A DNA stretch of 64,000 nucleotides from contig NC_051142.1 of NCBI RefSeq assembly GCF_014839805.1, positions 4,526,001 to 4,590,000 of the forward strand. Direction: 5' to 3'. The notes under the pieces are model-generated. The model did no database searches. It was not told the DNA's origin and worked only from the letters and a program-made list of their open reading frames with translations. Each line of letters opens with the position of its first letter. Positions within the stretch are counted from its first letter, which is position 1. The position numbers and the translations under genes are program-made. This document shows positions 51,801 through 57,800 of this stretch, in pieces. Origin of the DNA: Manduca sexta (taxonomy: Eukaryota > Arthropoda > Insecta > Lepidoptera > Sphingidae).

Positions 51801-54800
51801 TCATGACAGTTTTGTGCGTTTAGGTGACGAATTGCGTTGGCGGTTTACGAGCGATGGTTCAGTTAATGGTTGGGGTTGGAGGTTCACTGCTCACCCCGTA
51901 ATGCAATCACACGCTGTTTCTGTAAGTGTCTGATCTTTTGCCATTCTTCAATATAATAAAACCTTACTAAGTATTTTTAAATGTGTTTTAATGCTTATTG
52001 TGTTTATGTGCCACCACACACTTCTATATGCAAATTTGAATTCATTCAGATTAAGGTTTTCTAGTTATGTCGCATATCACCATGGTGGTTGCATTTTTCG
52101 CAGGATAATGGCTCCGACCGCTACGTCTTATCGTGTCCCTCGGTAGAACTCGCGTGGCGTCTACTAGACGGGCCGCTGCTGACAGCTATATCGAACGATC
52201 ACCAACTGGCGCCGCGGTTGGCTCAAGCATTGGCCATATGCGCACAGATGCCCACTTTGTGTAAGTAATATAAATAGGAAACAATAATTTTTTGACTATA
52301 TGGAGATGTATTTATCTCTTGCCGGTCGACATTTTCTTTAGGCTTCACTTTACTTAACATCAGATGCGGTGCCTTCAATAAATAAAAAAGTGAGGCTTGT
52401 ATGATTTGATTCCGCTAAGCTGCATGAATAATTATGTTATGTTTAGCGTGGCGCGCTCGCGTGTGGTGCGTGCGGCGCCTGCGCGGCGTGGTGGTGGGGG
52501 CGGCGGGCGCGGCGGGCACGGGCACGCCGCCTGCGCTTGCGCATCTGCCGCAGCTGCTGCACGCGCAGTATGACCACGAGGAACCCGCGCTGCGCACCGG
52601 AACGCATCTACTGCATACACACTACCTGAAGGTTATACACTAATTGCCTATGAAATTAACACACAATTGCCGTTCGCTTTCTTCAAATCGATCTTAAAAA
52701 TAACTTTATCCTTATTTGTCCAATTCCAGGACCCCTCTGAAGATATCTATCCAAAATTATTTATTAATTTGACTTATTAATAGCTACATGATAAATTAAT
52801 GTTACTGTGCCTAGTTGAAAGAATATATACATATTATTATAAATTACCAAATATTTATTTACACTTACACCTGCTGTTGTTATGAATGATATTATTCTTG
52901 CAGGAATTAGCATGGCTAGCATGTGGTCTACGATTAGACACTCGTCTATGTAACGGTACGGACGCCGCGCGCTGGGCGTGGTTCAAGCGTTACTGTCTGT
53001 GCGTGCGCTCCGCTGAAGCTCTCATACGTCGAGTACCTATGCCGGTTCCATTCTTAGCAGATGTTAGGAAAAGGCTTACGGATTTGGGAGTGTACAACAA
53101 TGAAGAGACGGGAAGTGACGCACAGTACCCCTGGGAGGACAACACCAAGTTCACTAAGCAGCACGATGAACAGTTGTTGCATTGGGTTAACAAGTAAGTA
53201 TCGACTTTTTACTATCGAAAATCTATGACTTATATTGACAGTATTCTATGTTTGCTAAAGTTTAAATGGAAAAGATATACCAATTTAAGACTGATGTGGA
53301 TTAAAATTAAAAACATATATTAATATATAAAAAGGTAGCTCAGTCATAACTTATTTATCGATATTCAATGCACCTCCCAGACGGCCAGAGGATTGGTGCG
53401 GGTGGTGGGGCAGTAGCTCGCGCGGGTGCGCGGTGTACGGCTGGGGACACAACCACCGCGGCCAGCTCGGCGGCGTGGAGGGCGCGAAGGTGCGCACGCC
53501 GACTCCCTGCCACGCGCTGGCCACGCTCAACCCCGTGCAACTGGTGGGCGGTGAACAGACTCTGTTCGCAGTCACGCCTGATGGGAAGGTGTTTGCTACC
53601 GGTAAGACTTACGATTACAAAATAAAAATTAATTATCATATAAGTATAAACTTTTATGACATTTCAAAACAAGTCTTATGTCTTTAAAATCCAGCGTTGT
53701 ATTACATATGATTCTTCTGGCATAATCTGGCATAATCTTCCGCTCCTAAAAAAGGATTAAATTAGGTGAGGAAGATTTTTAAACACCTATCACAAAGCTT
53801 TTTAATAAGGTAATTATTGAAACTGTGCTGAGTAGAACAGGTCGAGTTTTGAGATATGTCCTAGATCCTAATACATTTTGCAATTACTTGGCGATAGGTT
53901 ACGGCGCAGGAGGTCGCCTGGGCATAGGCGGCATCGACTCTGTCTCTCAACCTACATTGTTGGCATCCATTCAACACGTGTTTATAACGAAGGTAATTTT
54001 TTATTCAAGTCCACGATATTTAAAGTTTTATCAATATTGCATTTTATATCCTACTCATGTAAGAACGTAAAAAATGTTGACTACCCTCTTAACATTCGTT
54101 ATAAACTGCATGTATATATAGGTATAACATGTCTGTTGACAGGTGGCTTGCAATTCAGGCGGTAAACACTGTTTGGCGCTCTCCGTCGACGGAGATGTGT
54201 ACAGCTGGGGCGAAGGCGAGGACGGCAAGCTCGGTCATGGTAATCGAGTGTGAGTAGCCTACGAGTAACCGCAAATACAATTGTAGCAGCAGTGCCTTGT
54301 ATCGCTAACTGGTCCTAATTAATTATAACTAAAATACACAATATAAAAAATAAAACTGACATTTATTTATAAGGTGTTTAATCTACAATACAATTAAATG
54401 TATTACTAATAACTATTTGAAGTGTTTATCGATAAATCCCAACTCTATAATTTAGCGTTTATTTACAGGAGTTACGATCGTCCGAAGCTTATAACAGCAC
54501 TGTCGGGGCTGGAAGTGGTAGCTATAGCGTGCGGCGGCGCTCACTCGGCGTGTCTCACCGCGCGCGGGCGCATCTACACGTGGGGGAAGGGCAGGTACGG
54601 GAGGCTTGGCCATGGAGACTCTGAGGACCAACTGGTGCCTAAACTGGTGAGTTTTACACAATTCTAATCATTTACGTGGACTGAGAGAAAGTTCTGTTAA
54701 CATACGATCTGCGGGTTGGATTACCCATATGTGTCAATGGGGTAGATTTTATTTAGATGGGTTCGAAGATGATACAAAATGAAATTAGTTATTTCATCCG

Positions 54801-57800
54801 CTGTACAGTATGCCTCTTATTGTATATTTTTTTATTTAAGTCCGCAAAACTAGGCACAATTTTACAAATTTCTTATATTAAGGCGATACCTCAAGGTCCA
54901 TTGTCATACATTTTGTTTCACCTTTAATCTGGGTAACTAAACAAGTATTGGCAAGTAAAGAATTTAAATTCACGTCTAGTTAGTGATTAGTTCTCGCAGT
55001 TGAAAGAAAAATGTAAAAATAATTAATCATGGATATTTCGGCCTTTAAAATTTCGTCATATTAAATTTTAAAGGCTGAAATATCCATGATTATTAATTAT
55101 TTTTACATTTTTCTTTCAACTGCGAGAACTAATCACTAACTAGACGTGAATTTAAATTCTTTACTTGCCAATACTTGTTTAGTTACCCAGATTAAAGGTG
55201 AAACAAAATGTATGAAAATGGACCTTGAGGTATCGCCTTAAGTACATGTGACCAACGGTAAGATTGAACTCAAGAAGACGTGAACACCACATGCGTAGAG
55301 GCTTTACAATCAACATCGTAATGATTGCAACTGTATTTCCTTCGAAAAATAATACACTTGTCTTATTTATAAATATTTTTTTATGAATAACCTACAACAA
55401 AAATAACCCAAGTTTTCAAATGTTAAAAAAAAACCGTAATTTTAATAAAGGTGGAAGCTTTGACCACGTATCGTGTGATTGACGTGGCGTGCGGGTCGGG
55501 CGACGCGCAAACGCTCTGCATCACCGACGACGACAACGTCTGGTCATGGGGAGACGGCGACTATGGGAAACTGGGTAAATATAACATGTAATGTTACTTC
55601 GTAGGGGGCGATTTGTTTGTAACTTTTATTTACATAAGTGACTTACGCAAGTTCTTTAGGAATAATTTAGTAATGTAAATATGTTTTTTATTTACTTATG
55701 TAGTAACAGACGTAACTACCTTGACTAACAGGTTACGTACAATTTACGTAAGTGACTTCCTTAAGTAAAGCTTTCAAATTTAACGTTCGCCTTACAAGTA
55801 TATAGCCACGATACACAAATAATTAAAATAAATCCAGGTCGAGGTGGATCAGAAGGCTGCAAGCTGCCGATGAGGATCGATTGCTTAAAAGGGTTACGCG
55901 TTATCAAGGTGGAATGTGGATCGCAATTCTCTGTCGCTTTATGTCAATGCGGGAGCGTTTACACTTGGTATGTTCTATTATTGTAGAATTATTGATTTTT
56001 TTATTATACTGCTACATTGATATTATATTGTATTTTAATGATCATCATCATCTCAGCCACAGGAAGTCCACTGCTGAACATAGGCCTCCCCCCCAAGGAT
56101 CTCCACGTCGACCTGTTGGATATTCGATACTCCTATATTAATATTATGTTGTATTTTTAGGGGTAAAGGTGACTATCATAGACTAGGTCATGGCAGCTAT
56201 GAACATGTAAGACGTCCTATGCGAGTCACGGGAATGCAAGGAAAGATGATTGTTTCGATTGCAACGGGTAAGTGATAAAACTAACGGAAATTGCAGATTT
56301 TTTTTACGAGAAATGTACATTGGCAAAACACTATTTATGCTGTTATGTATGAGGACATAATGTTGCAAATTGTAAATCATGTTTATTTGTAGGAAGTCTT
56401 CATTGCGTCGCATGTACTGATACAGGCGAGGTATACACATGGGGTGACAATGACGAAGGACAATTGGGTGATGGCACTACACTAGCTGCGCAGAGACCAA
56501 GGCTTCTTTTAGCTTTACAGGTTCGAGAGATTATTAAGTAAAAAACGAACATTCCTTTATTTTTTCGATTGGAATAGGATTTTAATCTGTGTGTAATTTA
56601 AATACAATACAATAATCCCAATACTTATCAATCGATAATTTCATAGTGTGTTGGTTCAGAATCTTAAAGATTTATCGTGCTAGGTTCAAATCACGTATAA
56701 TCTGCCCTATGTACAATCTCTAGCATGGAAAATAATATAATGGCTTCCTTACACGTTAGCCAACGTGTGAGTGCCTATGCTTGGCTAACGTGTGAACACA
56801 ACGGCCATCATTCAGCCAAGATCCTTTGATGTGTGTTGTGAGACCGACAAAAAGTGGATGCCGCGTCGACATGTTTGTCACACTTACACACTTTAATATT
56901 CATCAAGTGACATATAAGCCTTTTTTTTACAAGTTGTCCGTATGGCTATATCTATAGTAGGCACAACCATAAGTACATACAACGGTCAAGGTAGAGGAGC
57001 TATACAACGTATTGTTTGTGATGCAGGGCAAGCGCGTGACGAAGGTGGCGTGCGGCAGCGCGCACACCGTGGCGCTGTGCGTGGAGGCGCCGCGCGCGCC
57101 GCGCCCGCCGCCCGCGCCGCCGCTCGAGTGCCATCTGCTGCGGGACCTCACGCCGCAACTCATCTGCAATAGACTGGTCAGCTACCACCGATGTATTGTC
57201 ACACTTTGTCCTGACACTGAATATTATGGGACAAATTATTTAAGCTTACCTAGTACTGGAATTAAAGGGATACTGATTCAATTAGGTTTTTCGCAAGGGA
57301 CGCCCATGTGTCTGGTCGACCCGAAGCTTACGGAATATCACATGGAGTAATAAATTAACCATACACTGATGTTATCTTTACAGGTGCTGTTACATCAGTT
57401 TTCCGAACTTATTTGCCCCAATCTTCCGTTACTGATTCTCGATGGACCATTGGATCAGTTGAGGACGCTTTTATTCTACAGTGTGAAAGAAGCCGCATTT
57501 AGAAAAGTAAGTTGAACCGTTCAAATGCATTATAATATCAGCCCTGTATTATATACTTGCCCACTGCTGAGCACGGGGCTCCTCTACTACTGAGAGGGAT
57601 TAGGCCTTAGTCCACCACGCTGGCCTAGTGCGGATTGGTAGACTTCACACACCTTCGAAATTCCTATAGAGAACTTCTCAGATGTGCAGGTTTCCTCACG
57701 ATGTTTTCCTTCACCGTTAAAGCGAACGATAAATTCACAAAGAATACACACATGATTTTTTAAAGTCAGAGGTTTGTCCCCCTGGGATTTGAACCTGCGG

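Larger units (their letters stand above)
53381..57176 (+). other. HERC2: HERC2 exons 73-81: third RCC1-like propeller (RLD3)
   Basis: Exons: 53381-53601, 53898-53992, 54143-54249, 54469-54646, 55451-55574, 55838-55967, 56161-56267, 56393-56520 and 57027-57176. Blades: [90 protein letters not shown] and [14 protein letters not shown]. Exon 81 holds [14 protein letters not shown] followed by a Pro/Ala-rich linker. Confidence 0.96.
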
